From: Thermovirga lienii DSM 17291
Lineage (GTDB): Bacteria; Synergistota; Synergistia; Synergistales; Thermovirgaceae
Direction: 5' to 3'
Length of the DNA: 64,000 nucleotides
Assembly (NCBI GenBank): GCA_000233775.1
Contig: CP003096.1
Span: 1,903,775 to 1,967,774 of the forward strand
The notes beneath the pieces were generated by a model. The model saw nothing but the letters and a program-made list of their open reading frames with translations. It was not told the origin of the DNA and ran no database searches. Position numbers and translations under genes: made by a program. How positions within the stretch are numbered: the stretch's first letter is position 1; every line of letters starts with the position of its first letter. Below are positions 42,950 to 52,093 of the stretch, one piece after another.

Positions 42950-44128
42950 TTACGACCTGAAAAACCCCTTCAGCGTGAAGGCCTCTTTTATCAGTTTCAC
43001 CTTCTCTCTCTCCTCGGGGTCCTCCGAAGCTCTGTGGAAAAACTCCATGAAAAAGGCAGAAAAGACCCCAATAAAAAGTCCTAAGACCAGGGCCACCGCC
43101 AGGAGGAGCTTCTTGTTGGGTTTAAAGGGTTTGTCAGGAACCTGGGCACTTCCAAGGGAGACAACCGAAACGTTCAATGTCTTTTCCTGAAGAACCACTT
43201 TATCGTACAAGGACTGCAGCTTTTGGTAAAGCATCCACTGAACAAGCCACTCTTTGCGCTTTTTGAGGTATTCGGAGAACACCTCAAAGGAAGCCGAGCT
43301 TTGACCATTTAAGGCGCTTTTCATGATCGACTCCTCATACTGCTCAAGCTCAAGATTTAGTTCCGACAACTCCTCTTTCATGGTGGCAACCTCTGGGTTA
43401 TTCCCAACGTCCGCCTCTTTTTCCGAAATAAGCATAACCTTATCCATGATTTTTTCCTGAAGCTTCAACCACTCTGCAACCACTGGTTCAAGGTCCCTGA
43501 TCTTTCCGTCCACTCCCACAGATTTGGCTCCTATACCTAATTTTCCCTCCAACTCCGCCAGGTCCTTTTCAATGGCCCTGAGGTTGCCTGAAACCTCGTT
43601 GAGCTTCCCTGCGTAATCTTCTGCCATTTTTCGATACTCCCCGTATCTTACGTCCTTTAGAACGTTCTCCAGGGCATTTACGTATTCATTGGTTATCTCT
43701 GCAGCCTTCTTGGGATCAGTATAGGTAACAGAAAGCTTTATAACTCCCTCTTTGGTCCCTTGAGCTTCCATTTCGCCTATATACTTTGCAACAAGCTGAT
43801 CCTTTTTTAGTTTCTTGTCAGGACCAACCATCTCCCTCCAGTTTTTCGGGGCGAATCTATCCAAAACCCTGTCCTGGACAGCGGAGCTTTTCAAAAGTCC
43901 TAAATAACTTTTGTCCGTTTCCGCCACCAGCACAGAAGCCTTGTAAAGGGGGGTCATCATAAAAGCAAAGATCAAGGCACCCACAGCAAAAAGCAGAACA
44001 GTGGCAGCTATCAAGCGTCTCCACTTGGCAAATATCACCATAATGTCCAGTAGCGATATCTCCTCGGCGTATCTTCCCTCGTAAGGCTCAACTTGATAAG
44101 TTCTTCCCTGAGACAAATCCTCCGGCAT
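42950..44128 (-). CDS. Wzz-type polysaccharide chain-length regulator
   Basis: About 392 residues from the ATG at 44128 (GGAGGT 7 nt upstream). The N-terminus ISLLDIMVIFAKWRRLIAATVLLFAVGALIF is a Wzz-type membrane helix. A long region outside the membrane is rich in coiled coil (residues about 150-290). A proline-rich motif (PDKPFKPNKK) comes just before the C-terminal helix. There is no cytoplasmic tyrosine kinase. Such proteins set chain length of O-antigen or exopolysaccharide. No polysaccharide polymerase or glycosyltransferase genes are adjacent. Confidence 0.87.
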   Translation of the reverse strand: MPEDLSQGRTYQVEPYEGRYAEEISLLDIMVIFAKWRRLIAATVLLFAVGALIFAFMMTPLYKASVLVAETDKSYLGLLKSSAVQDRVLDRFAPKNWREMVGPDKKLKKDQLVAKYIGEMEAQGTKEGVIKLSVTYTDPKKAAEITNEYVNALENVLKDVRYGEYRKMAEDYAGKLNEVSGNLRAIEKDLAELEGKLGIGAKSVGVDGKIRDLEPVVAEWLKLQEKIMDKVMLISEKEADVGNNPEVATMKEELSELNLELEQYEESIMKSALNGQSSASFEVFSEYLKKRKEWLVQWMLYQKLQSLYDKVVLQEKTLNVSVVSLGSAQVPDKPFKPNKKLLLAVALVLGLFIGVFSAFFMEFFHRASEDPEEREKVKLIKEAFTLKGFFRS

Positions 44129-44180
44129 CAACCATACCTCCTTGACCTAACCATGAGTGTTTTAATTATGCTGAACAAAA

Positions 44181-44912
44181 TTAAATATACTTTTGCAGCT
44201 TTTCACTAACACAATATAACACTTTGTTTATTTCTTCGGCAATTACCCTTTCAGCGAGGGCGTCCAGCGGGGTGGGCTCCATGTTTATGATGAAAAGCTC
44301 TGCCCCATTCCTCTTGGCCAAGGACGGAAACCAGTTTGCAGGAGATACCCGAAGGGATGAGCCCAGAACCAAAAAACACTTGCAGGACAAAGAGAGCTCC
44401 TCTGCCTTTTCCAGAGCCAAGTCAGGCAGACTCTCGCCAAAAAGGACCACATCGGGTCTGAGCTTCCCTCCACAGTTGGGGCAACTGGTTCTTTCCAGGA
44501 AAAGAGCGCTTTCGTACCTGCTGCGGCACCTCATGCACCTTACCTTTCTCAGTGTTCCATGGAGTTCCCACACCTTTTTGCTTCCAGCCTCTTGGTGAAA
44601 ACCGTCCACGTTCTGGGTTATTATGCCCTTTACGTAGCCCTTTTCCTCCCAATTTGCCAATATAAAATGTCCTTCATTGGGTTTGGCCTCCAGCAGGGCC
44701 TTTATCCGCCAGCGATAGAACTCGCAAAACTCCTGGTAGTTGTTCTCCAATGCGCCTACGGATGCCAAAAGGGAAGGGTCCTTCTCCTTCCACAGACCCT
44801 TTTTGCCCCTGAAGTCCGGAAGGCCTGAGGCAGTACTCATCCCCGCACCGGTGAAGACCACCACTTCCTTGGACTTCAAAAAGGAAACCAACCGCTCCAG
44901 CCCTTCCAACAT
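44181..44912 (-). CDS. Sir2-family NAD-dependent protein deacylase
   Basis: About 243 residues from the ATG at 44912, which has GGGGAGG upstream; a longer frame would run into the next gene. NAD-binding GAGMSTASGLPDFRG, the ITQNVDGFHQEAG segment, catalytic His in WELHGT, and a zinc site of two CxxC pairs (CMRC, CPNC) are all present. It removes acyl groups from lysine with NAD. Residues that favour succinyl substrates (Tyr-x-x-Arg) are seen as YRWR near residue 65, so a desuccinylase role is possible. Confidence 0.93.
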   Translation of the reverse strand: MLEGLERLVSFLKSKEVVVFTGAGMSTASGLPDFRGKKGLWKEKDPSLLASVGALENNYQEFCEFYRWRIKALLEAKPNEGHFILANWEEKGYVKGIITQNVDGFHQEAGSKKVWELHGTLRKVRCMRCRSRYESALFLERTSCPNCGGKLRPDVVLFGESLPDLALEKAEELSLSCKCFLVLGSSLRVSPANWFPSLAKRNGAELFIINMEPTPLDALAERVIAEEINKVLYCVSEKLQKYI

Positions 44913-44952
44913 GCTTCCGCCTCCCCTCAAATATAAGCCTTGCGCTGGCCGC

Positions 44953-45861
44953 CTACCCTCGTCTTTGTACTTTCGCCAGGAAAACCAAGGCAACCCCGGA
45001 GAGGATCACCGCCATGGCCAGCAAGGCAACTAAAGAGAACCTCTCTCCAGCGAGGGTTGCCCCCAAGATGGCCGCTATTATGGGATTGACCAAAGCATAA
45101 CTGGTGGCCACTGCAGGTCTAGTGGTCTTAAGAAGATGAACGTAAAGGGAAAAACCAGCGACAGAACCAAATACGACCAGGTGGAAGATCCCCCATGCTG
45201 CTTTCATCGTGAGAGGCCCCATTCTTTCACCCAACAAGAAGGAAATAAAAGCCAATATAGCCCCTCCTACGATCATCTGCGCCGCCGTCACAGTCTGCTG
45301 GGACTGCCATTTGATCCTTCGGTTGAGCGCCGAGCCAAAACCCCAGCACGCCGCTGCCGACAATATGTATATGACCCCGATTGGATTGCCCCTTATGCCC
45401 CTCTCCATGTTGAGCATGGCCACGCCCAAAATACCGATGACCAGCCCCAAGATCTCCAGTCTGCCTGGCCTGCCCTCCCAAAAGCTTGTGAAGACTACCG
45501 TCCACAAAGGCACGGTGGCTATAAGGGTCGCGGCAAGACCTGATGCCACCCACTGCTGACCCACGGTGAGCCCCCCTGAACCACCTACCACCATGAAAAG
45601 TCCAACAATTCCTGCCTTCATCCACTCTCCGAAGGTAGGGTCTTTCTCTCCCTTGAACTTCATTATGGCATATAAAATCACTCCGCCAGACAAAAACCTA
45701 ACAGCATTCAGCATATAGGGAGGAAAGCTTTCCAAGCCAAACTTATTGGCCAGAAACGTAGACCCCCACACAGCATAAAGGGAAGCAAGACAAAGAGCTG
45801 TCTTGGCTTCCCATCTTTTGCTGCCGCTTGCAAAATCTTGATCTTTAACAAAAAGTCCCAC
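44953..45861 (-). CDS. EamA-family (DMT) transporter
   Basis: A 302-residue membrane protein with ten predicted helices in two EamA repeats (WGSTFLANKFGLESFPPYMLNAVRFL in the first; the second begins near residue 155). Members export amino acids, metabolites or drugs. No substrate can be inferred. It is 40 bp upstream of the Sir2 gene on the same strand and may be co-transcribed. Confidence 0.88.
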   Translation of the reverse strand: MGLFVKDQDFASGSKRWEAKTALCLASLYAVWGSTFLANKFGLESFPPYMLNAVRFLSGGVILYAIMKFKGEKDPTFGEWMKAGIVGLFMVVGGSGGLTVGQQWVASGLAATLIATVPLWTVVFTSFWEGRPGRLEILGLVIGILGVAMLNMERGIRGNPIGVIYILSAAACWGFGSALNRRIKWQSQQTVTAAQMIVGGAILAFISFLLGERMGPLTMKAAWGIFHLVVFGSVAGFSLYVHLLKTTRPAVATSYALVNPIIAAILGATLAGERFSLVALLAMAVILSGVALVFLAKVQRRG

Positions 45862-45968
45862 TCAGCGCCCTCCGCTCGATTATGGTATGTAATTTAGGAC
45901 AATTCTACTACGAGAGCAGAGGAGAGTTAAAGGAAAAGTGGTTTTAGTCAATAAAAATCAATTTTACC

Positions 45969-46535
45969 TTACTCTTTTTGCTCGCGAATTAGCCCCTTTA
46001 TACGAGGCGCCACCTTGGCTCCAAGTAGAGCCACACCTAAAGCCTTGAGGGCATCACTTACAACGAAGGGGAAAAAGCCGATCTTAAGCACCGTCCAGAA
46101 CGTGACGGACTTCCCTGCAACGTAGTTTAGGTTCAAATACAGCCCCAAAAGCCCTAAAACGTAAAGGGCAGCGCTTCCTGCGATGCAGGCCACTAAAACC
46201 TTGACGAAGGAGTAATCCTTGCTCCTTTCAAGAACTGCCCCTGCAACGAAAGCCGCTGCAATGAAACCCAAAAGAAAGCCAAACGTCGGGCGAAAGACAG
46301 TCTGCAAGCCTCCCGCTCCTCCCGCGAACACAGGAAGCCCCAAAAGCCCAATGAGAATGTACAAAACCTGAGACAAGGCCCCTATGCGAGACCCCAGAAG
46401 CACTCCCGCAAGAAGTACAAAGGCCGTCTGTAAAGTGAAAGGAACCACTGGCATGGGTACCCTGATGTAAGCACCCACAGTCGTCAAAACTGCGAACATA
46501 GCTGCAAGAACCATAGTTTTTGGTGTAAACCTCAT
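45969..46535 (-). CDS. bioY: BioY-family biotin transporter S component
   Basis: A 188-residue protein with six membrane helices and the BioY pattern VPMPVVPFTLQTAFVLLAGVLLGSRIGALSQVLYILIGLLGLPVFAGGAGG. BioY binds biotin and either works alone or with a shared EcfAT module; no EcfA or EcfT gene is here. TTGTCAACC at 46548-46556, overlapping the ribosome site, vaguely resembles one half of a BirA box, with a poor second half. Organisms with this gene are usually biotin users that import it. Confidence 0.93.
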   Translation of the reverse strand: MRFTPKTMVLAAMFAVLTTVGAYIRVPMPVVPFTLQTAFVLLAGVLLGSRIGALSQVLYILIGLLGLPVFAGGAGGLQTVFRPTFGFLLGFIAAAFVAGAVLERSKDYSFVKVLVACIAGSAALYVLGLLGLYLNLNYVAGKSVTFWTVLKIGFFPFVVSDALKALGVALLGAKVAPRIKGLIREQKE

Positions 46536-46630
46536 GACTTAACCTCCTTGTCAACCTAATTTAAAATATGGGTGACCATGATAGATGATTATACTCCTTT
46601 CCTCTCCGTTTACAAGCTCCCAAAAACTAC

Positions 46631-46652
46631 GGGGCGGGTTTCTACCCGCCCC
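46631..46652 (-). terminator. Intrinsic terminator of pckA
   Basis: GGGGCGGGT-AGAA-ACCCGCCCC on the minus strand, followed by GTAGTTTTTG. It lies about 40 bp after the pckA stop. Confidence 0.85.
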
Positions 46653-46690
46653 TTCTAGGTTTAAGATCCATGCTTTTCTGTTGTTAGCAA

Positions 46691-48205
46691 TTACACAGCG
46701 CTTATAACTTCTTGGGCAAGTCCTTTAAACTTGACCAGATAGTCCTTACGCTCCTTTCTGAGAGCTCCCATGATCTGGGCGTACTCCTCCCTGCTGTAAT
46801 GGGTATACGGGTCGTACTGTTCTGCATTGGGGATGTCCAAAGCTTCAGGTACCTCACACCCCAAGATGTCGTCGTATTTCCAATTTATCCTTTCCGAGAG
46901 GGCGCCTACTATGGCCTTAAAGGTGACATCAGGTGTCATATTAGCCCCGTCTCTGCCCCCGATCCTGCCAGTGTTCACTATGTAGCACTTTATGTGAGGG
47001 TTATCTCGCAATATCCTGAGCAACCTGTTGCCGTTTACATGGGGGTTGTCGATTATGAAGGGGTCAAAGCCCACCACCCGCTTGGCCTGGCCCACCCTCG
47101 ATGGATCCTCGGCACTGGTTATAGTGGATTCACCAAGCATATAGAAAGCCGCTGCCTGCTCTGGGGACATCAGCCTGCATATGGGAGGGGTATCATACCG
47201 CCTCATGTTGAACAAAATGGCATCTACCCTATCCAGGTCTATCTTCTCTGACGTATTGGGGATCTTATCTCTGAAGACTATGGCCCTGCCGTTGGTCGTC
47301 AAGGCGTGGTTGTTGAAGTTTATGTTGCCGTCGTCGTCCACCCAGCAGTTCTCTATGATCGCCGAAGAATGGCTGGCTGCAGCGAGGATCTCTGGCTGTT
47401 TCATTACGTTGTCCGTCTTGATGTAGAAGTTTCTCTCGGTTCCAAGGGCTTTGCCGTTGGGCAAGAGCAGGTTTATATCGTCCTGCAGCACCTCAACCCC
47501 TTCTGGAGCCTCAAGGCCGTGGTCCGAGGTAGTTATAGTGGTCTTTCCTGTCCCTGAGAGCCCAAATACTATAAGCCCCTTTTCCTCTAAGCCTCTTGGG
47601 GTATTGACCCTTACTATCTTGCTTCCTGCGTGAAGCCCTACCCCTCCAAGCTCCTCTCGCGCTATGTGCATGGCCATCCTCAGCGTGGCCATCTTGGTCT
47701 CTCCGTAGTAGTCGCTTCCCAGAATGCACGTGGTCCTGTACTGAGGGAACACCAATATCTTCCTCTGGTGCCACTCAGGGACGACCACCGTTACTATGTC
47801 TGCCGTATCTTGATCTGCCTCCGTGGCGAAGTTCGCCGCAAACATATGGGCTATCCTGGCGTACCTTCTGGTGACGTACATGTTGGCAATCATGGGGTTT
47901 TTATCGTGGGCCCCTATGCGGGCAGTGACCCTTATCATCTGTTGCCATCTCAGATAGTCCCATACCTGCTTTAAGAGAGAAAGGGCCTCCTCATCCATGG
48001 AGTACACTATCTCTGTGAAAGCAGCACTGCGGCTTCGTATCCTGGTCACATATAGGGCAGAGCCCTGATTGTTGGGCACCGACTCGAAGGAGGCTATAGC
48101 GGCCAACTCCTGGTTTGAGAGGTCTCTCAAAAGACTTCTACAAGGCGGATGCCTCAACGCCGTTATAAAGGGCTGAAACTCGTCATACACGCTCAACAAG
48201 ATCAC
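46691..48205 (-). CDS. pckA: Phosphoenolpyruvate carboxykinase (ATP)
   Basis: A 504-residue ATP-type PEPCK. The kinase P-loop is GLSGTGKTT; the metal site DDIN and the LLPNGKALGTERNFYIKTD segment follow. It interconverts oxaloacetate and PEP. The start is a GTG at 48205 with a weak ribosome site, and TTG codons at 48199 and 48196 are also possible. In anaerobes the enzyme may run toward oxaloacetate to make ATP. The neighbours do not indicate direction. Confidence 0.95.
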   Translation of the reverse strand: MILLSVYDEFQPFITALRHPPCRSLLRDLSNQELAAIASFESVPNNQGSALYVTRIRSRSAAFTEIVYSMDEEALSLLKQVWDYLRWQQMIRVTARIGAHDKNPMIANMYVTRRYARIAHMFAANFATEADQDTADIVTVVVPEWHQRKILVFPQYRTTCILGSDYYGETKMATLRMAMHIAREELGGVGLHAGSKIVRVNTPRGLEEKGLIVFGLSGTGKTTITTSDHGLEAPEGVEVLQDDINLLLPNGKALGTERNFYIKTDNVMKQPEILAAASHSSAIIENCWVDDDGNINFNNHALTTNGRAIVFRDKIPNTSEKIDLDRVDAILFNMRRYDTPPICRLMSPEQAAAFYMLGESTITSAEDPSRVGQAKRVVGFDPFIIDNPHVNGNRLLRILRDNPHIKCYIVNTGRIGGRDGANMTPDVTFKAIVGALSERINWKYDDILGCEVPEALDIPNAEQYDPYTHYSREEYAQIMGALRKERKDYLVKFKGLAQEVISAV

Positions 48206-48229
48206 CTTCTCGGTCTGGATTTATTTCCA

Positions 48230-48856
48230 TCAGTTTTCCCAAGCCCAGGAAATCAATAGATTCCTGGCCTCGTACCCCTTGAAGAGCTCCTCCGCCTGAG
48301 GTACGAAACTTTTGGGCACTGGAAAACGCAGCGTAACATTAACACTGTAAGATGACTCAATCAAGTCCTCTTGAACGCCAATCTCCTTAAGTTGAGCCAT
48401 AAACGCCCTTGTATTCTCGTAGCCCAAGACGACAAGGGCGTTCAAACTTACCCTCCGCATGACCTTCCCGGCCTCCTCCAAGGCCAAGGTCGCGCTCCTG
48501 CCGTAGGCATCTATAAGGCCCCTCACCCCCAGCTTTATGCCCCCAAAGTACCTCGTTACCACGATCGTGGCGTTGGTGACGCCTGCATGTTGGATTGCAC
48601 CAAGGATGGGCTTTCCTGCCGTCCCTGAGGGCTCTCCGGCGTCGGAATAATACTCCACTACCCTCTCCACGCCGACCCTGTAGGCCCAGCAGTTGTGGGT
48701 TGCATCTTTGAATTTTCTGTTTATCTCTCTTATGAACTCCTTTGCCTCTTCCTCGCTCCTGGTAATCCCCACAGAAGCTATGAAGAAGGATCTTTTTTCC
48801 TTGAGCTCCACGGAGACACTCTTTTGAGGCTCCCAGTAGGTATCGCTACGATCCAT
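48230..48856 (-). CDS. YigZ/IMPACT-family protein
   Basis: A 208-residue UPF0029/IMPACT protein. FIASVGITRSEEEAKEFIREI, AYRVG, DAGEPSGTAGKPILGAIQHAG and VVTRYFGGIKLGVRGLIDAYG are diagnostic. The C-terminal half has the ferredoxin-like domain usual for the bacterial form. Relatives are linked to ribosome or translation regulation, but the bacterial function is poorly known. Its start overlaps the stop of the HIT gene by 11 nt. Confidence 0.93.
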   Translation of the reverse strand: MDRSDTYWEPQKSVSVELKEKRSFFIASVGITRSEEEAKEFIREINRKFKDATHNCWAYRVGVERVVEYYSDAGEPSGTAGKPILGAIQHAGVTNATIVVTRYFGGIKLGVRGLIDAYGRSATLALEEAGKVMRRVSLNALVVLGYENTRAFMAQLKEIGVQEDLIESSYSVNVTLRFPVPKSFVPQAEELFKGYEARNLLISWAWEN

Positions 48857-49340
48857 TGCCTTCGTCCCAGGCCTCCTTCAGCTTGGCCCAGGTCTCCTCC
48901 AGGGCCTCAGGCAGTACCCTGACCTGGGCTGTCACGGGCATGAAATTGGTGTCCCCTGCCCACCTAGGCACCACGTGAAGGTGAACATGGCCTGCAAAAC
49001 CAGCACCAGCTACCTCCCCTATGTTTACGCCCAAATTGAAGCCCTGCGGCGACATGGTTTTCTTGAGCACCTTTATGCACTCAGAAGCCATCTTGTGCAT
49101 CTCCAGGAGCTCTTCATCGTCCAGTTCCTCATAGTTTCCTACATGTCTGTAGGGTGCAACCATGAGGTGCCCCGGGTTGTAAGGAAAGGCATTCATTATC
49201 ACGAAGACCTTTTCTCCCCGAGCCAGGATGAGCCTCTTTTTATCGTCCTTCTCCGCGGGAAAAAGGCAAAAAATACAGCCTGGTTCCTTCTTGGCGTTCT
49301 TTATATAAGCCATCCTCCAAGGTGCAAAAAGACTTTCCAT
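48846..49340 (-). CDS. HIT-family nucleotide hydrolase/phosphorylase
   Basis: About 164 residues from the ATG at 49340 (GGGGAG upstream); the longer frame upstream overlaps the AtpZ-like gene and is not coding. The histidine triad is HVHLHVVPRW. CIFC near the N-terminus and a later motif suggest the zinc-binding HIT branch related to Ap4A phosphorylases. It has FNLGVNIGEVAGAG before the triad. It likely cleaves dinucleoside polyphosphates or adenylylated compounds. Confidence 0.9.
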   Translation of the reverse strand: MESLFAPWRMAYIKNAKKEPGCIFCLFPAEKDDKKRLILARGEKVFVIMNAFPYNPGHLMVAPYRHVGNYEELDDEELLEMHKMASECIKVLKKTMSPQGFNLGVNIGEVAGAGFAGHVHLHVVPRWAGDTNFMPVTAQVRVLPEALEETWAKLKEAWDEGNGS

Positions 49341-49372
49341 TGAATCACTCCCCTTTAAGCCATCCGTCAAAG

Positions 49373-49603
49373 CTATCTCCTCCGGTTTCTTCTCCAAGCC
49401 TGCTTCACGAAACTCCAGGCCTGCCAAGCCCCGACAAAGGCCCCACAGGCCGCGCAAACAGGAACGGCCCAACCAGGCCAACCTGAAGCTTCCAGTCTCC
49501 TGCCCACCAAAAGCCCCAGGATCAAAAAACCACAAAGCACTAAGGCCGCTGAAATCACCTTTCCGAAAACCAAAAAATCCTCGAAGCTTCTCTTATAAAC
49601 CAT
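49373..49603 (-). CDS. AtpZ/AtpI-like small membrane protein
   Basis: 76 residues from the ATG at 49603 (AGGAGCGG upstream). Two membrane helices (FGKVISAALVLCGFLILGLLVG and WAVPVCAACGAFVGAWQAW) with GRRLE between them, and a basic tail. This matches the AtpZ family encoded at the front of many F-type ATPase operons. No atp genes follow in this window, and the next gene is a HIT protein. Its assignment rests on helix layout and the GLLVGRRLE-type motif. Confidence 0.6.
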   Translation of the reverse strand: MVYKRSFEDFLVFGKVISAALVLCGFLILGLLVGRRLEASGWPGWAVPVCAACGAFVGAWQAWSFVKQAWRRNRRR

Positions 49604-49637
49604 AAACCGCTCCTTACAGGAAGTGGTCAAGCATCCT

Positions 49638-50528
49638 CTATTCCTCAGGGAAAAGTTCCTCTTGTCTTGCCTCCAGGAGGTCAAAGAGTCTCATGGCAAC
49701 CTGAGGGGTGAGCCCATCCAAGGTCAACTGAAGCTTACCTCGAGCTCCCTTCAACTTGACCTTTATACCAAACTTTTCAGAGATTCGTTTCGCAGATTCG
49801 GGTATCTCCATTACGCGCACCGACTTCTTCCTGGATGTCCCTGAGGTCAAAGTCCTCCTCACTGCGTCCTCGAGCTCCCTTACGGACAAACCCTTCTCCG
49901 CAGCGAGGCGGGCCAACCGTATGCACTCTTCCTCCCTTTTCAAGGCAAGAAGAGCCCTTGCATGTCCTTCGCTTATTCTGCCATCCCCAAGGTAATCCAA
50001 GACCTCTTGAGGGAGGTTAAGAAGCCTCAACTTGTTCGTAACCGCCACTCTGCTCCACCCAAGCTTCTTTGCTGCCTGTTCCTGGGTCAAGGAGAACCTG
50101 TTTATGAGCTCCTTGACGCCCAAGGCAGCCTCCAGAGGAGAAAGGTCTTCCCTTTGGAGGTTCTCCACCAGGGAAAGCTCCATAACTGAGAGGTCATCTG
50201 CGTTTATCACCTTAACAGGAACGGTCTTGAGCCCCGCCATTTTAGCAGCCTTCCACCGCCGTTCCCCTGCAACTATCTCGTACTTGCCCTTGGATGACCT
50301 CGCCAAGATAGGCTGTATTACCCCGCACTCCTTTATGGACGCTGCCAGGGACTTGAGCGAAGCGTTGTCAAAAGACTTTCTCGGCTGAAGGGGACTGGGG
50401 AAAAGATCCTCTATGGGAATGTCCAGCAAACCATCTTCCCTCTCCATATGGGCTGGCTCCTTCGGTGGGGCTTCAGCACCAGAAAAAATGGCCTCCAAAC
50501 CTCTCCCTAAGACCTTTTTTCGAGCCAT
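49638..50528 (-). CDS. parB: Chromosome-partitioning protein ParB (Spo0J)
   Basis: A 296-residue ParB. LGRGLEAIF at the N-terminus is the ParA-stimulating part. Residues about 35-130 form the CTP-binding domain with the GERRWKAAK box. The helix-turn-helix is LTQEQAAKKLGWSRVAVTNKL. The C-terminal part would dimerise. It overlaps parA by 22 nt. Two parS sites of the consensus type lie 2.9 kb away at 53423-53470. Confidence 0.95.
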   Translation of the reverse strand: MARKKVLGRGLEAIFSGAEAPPKEPAHMEREDGLLDIPIEDLFPSPLQPRKSFDNASLKSLAASIKECGVIQPILARSSKGKYEIVAGERRWKAAKMAGLKTVPVKVINADDLSVMELSLVENLQREDLSPLEAALGVKELINRFSLTQEQAAKKLGWSRVAVTNKLRLLNLPQEVLDYLGDGRISEGHARALLALKREEECIRLARLAAEKGLSVRELEDAVRRTLTSGTSRKKSVRVMEIPESAKRISEKFGIKVKLKGARGKLQLTLDGLTPQVAMRLFDLLEARQEELFPEE

Positions 50529-51277
50529 CGCCCTATTACCTCCTCAGCCAAACTACTGTAGGCCTTGGCCCCACTGCAAGAAGGATCATAATACCCTATG
50601 GGCTTACCATGGCTTGGAGCCTCTGAAAGTCGAATGTTCCTGGGGATTATGGTCTCAAAAAGAATGTCATTGAAACGCCTTTTAACCTCTTCTGCTACCT
50701 CTCTGGCGAGGTTGGTCCTGGCGTCGAACATGGTCAAGACCAACCCTCCAAGCTCCAGTTCCTCGTTAAGGTAGCGCCTCACCAGGTTCACCGTCCGCAT
50801 CAGCTGGCTTAAGCCCTCAAGGGCGTAATATTCACACTGTAAGGGAACCAAAAGGGTATCCGCAGCCACCAAGGCGTTCACCGTCAAAAGTCCCAGCGAA
50901 GGAGGGCAATCCATGAAGACCAAATCAAAATCCTTGAAGGCACCACGATGCCTGGCGAGCCTGGTCTCCCTGCTTATGACCCCCGCCAACTCCACTTCTG
51001 CAGCCGCCAAATCAAGGGTCGCCGGCAAAGCCCATACTCCTTCCCACTCCGTAGGAATTATGACATCCTTGGGCTTTGCCTTGTCCAGGACCAAATGATA
51101 GACGTTCTTCTTCACTGCCTTGGCGTCTATTCCTAAGCCACTGGTGCTGTTTCCCTGGGGATCCATGTCTATGACCAGCACCTTCTTACCTTTACGGCCC
51201 AACTCTGCAGCGAGGTTGACACAGCACGTGGTTTTCCCAACCCCACCCTTTTGATTAGCAACAGCAACAGCCTTCAA
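50507..51277 (-). CDS. parA: Chromosome-partitioning ATPase ParA (Soj)
   Basis: About 256 residues from a TTG at 51277, 8 nt after GGTGGAGG; a GTG at 51292 is the alternative. Deviant Walker A is NQKGGVGKTTCCVNLA, then DMDPQGNSTSGLG and the MDCPPSLG switch. It has no N-terminal DNA-binding extension, so it is the chromosomal type. It works with ParB in origin segregation. Confidence 0.95.
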   Translation of the reverse strand: MKAVAVANQKGGVGKTTCCVNLAAELGRKGKKVLVIDMDPQGNSTSGLGIDAKAVKKNVYHLVLDKAKPKDVIIPTEWEGVWALPATLDLAAAEVELAGVISRETRLARHRGAFKDFDLVFMDCPPSLGLLTVNALVAADTLLVPLQCEYYALEGLSQLMRTVNLVRRYLNEELELGGLVLTMFDARTNLAREVAEEVKRRFNDILFETIIPRNIRLSEAPSHGKPIGYYDPSCSGAKAYSSLAEEVIGRWLEKRS

Positions 51278-51987
51278 CGAACACACCTCCACCAGTGCAG
51301 TTTCTGAGCTCGCCCCGGTTTCCTAGGAAAAGTTTTTGGGCAGTACTCCTCTTTTTTCCAGACCACCAGGAACAAGTTCTTTTCACCCAGCCTGTAAGAA
51401 TATATTTCTGGTTCCGAAAGGCCCAATTTATTCCACGATGGCCCCACTTCCTTAAGCTCTTCCTCTACCTTGGGCCCCTTGAAACAAAGAAGGATTCCCC
51501 CTTTCATCACCAAGGGGGACATATACTCTGCACAAAGGCCTAGATGTCCCACTGCACGGGTGGCCGCTGCTGAAAACCTCTCCCTATTTTCCGCAGCAAA
51601 GATCTCTGCCCTGTCGCATACCACGAAAGCATTCTTCAGCCCTAGGTTTCTTATCATCTCACCGACGGCAGCGCACTTCTTATGCACGCTGTCGAGGAGA
51701 TAGACATTCAGGTGGGGACGGCATATCGCCCAAAGCATTCCTGGAAGCCCACCACCAGTTCCCACATCTACAGCGCTGCCAATCTCCGGGATAAGGGGTA
51801 ACGAAAATCCACAATCCAAAAGATGTTCATTCCAGATCTTAGATGGATCTCGCTCCCCAGTGAGTCTAGAAGTGGAGTTCATCGCAGAAAGAATATGGAC
51901 GTATGTTTCAAGGGTGTCCTCGTTCCTTTGGATCTCCGGCATTATATCTTCAATGTGGATCTCTGCCTTGATTTTTATGATTTTCAC
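51274..51987 (-). CDS. rsmG: 16S rRNA (guanine-N7) methyltransferase RsmG
   Basis: A 237-residue SAM-dependent methyltransferase. NSTSRLTGERDPSKIWNEHLLDC and AVDVGTGGGLPGMLWAI are the RsmG signatures. It methylates G527 of 16S rRNA. The start is uncertain: GTG 51987, or an internal ATG 15 codons later. rsmG-parA-parB is the common gene order near bacterial replication origins. Confidence 0.92.
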   Translation of the reverse strand: MKIIKIKAEIHIEDIMPEIQRNEDTLETYVHILSAMNSTSRLTGERDPSKIWNEHLLDCGFSLPLIPEIGSAVDVGTGGGLPGMLWAICRPHLNVYLLDSVHKKCAAVGEMIRNLGLKNAFVVCDRAEIFAAENRERFSAAATRAVGHLGLCAEYMSPLVMKGGILLCFKGPKVEEELKEVGPSWNKLGLSEPEIYSYRLGEKNLFLVVWKKEEYCPKTFPRKPGRAQKLHWWRCVR

Positions 51988-52093
51988 TCCTTTATCCCGC
52001 AGGAATAAATTTGCTCATATAATAATAACACTCACAGGAATTCTTTTGCACCTTCAAGGTTCTCTAAATTTGACCTAAAAGGAGGAATGTAAA

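Noticed and set aside
46548-46580. BirA-type operator upstream of bioY
   Set aside because: Only TTGTCAACC fits a half-site; the second half GGTGACCA matches poorly, so it is mentioned in the bioY entry but not called.
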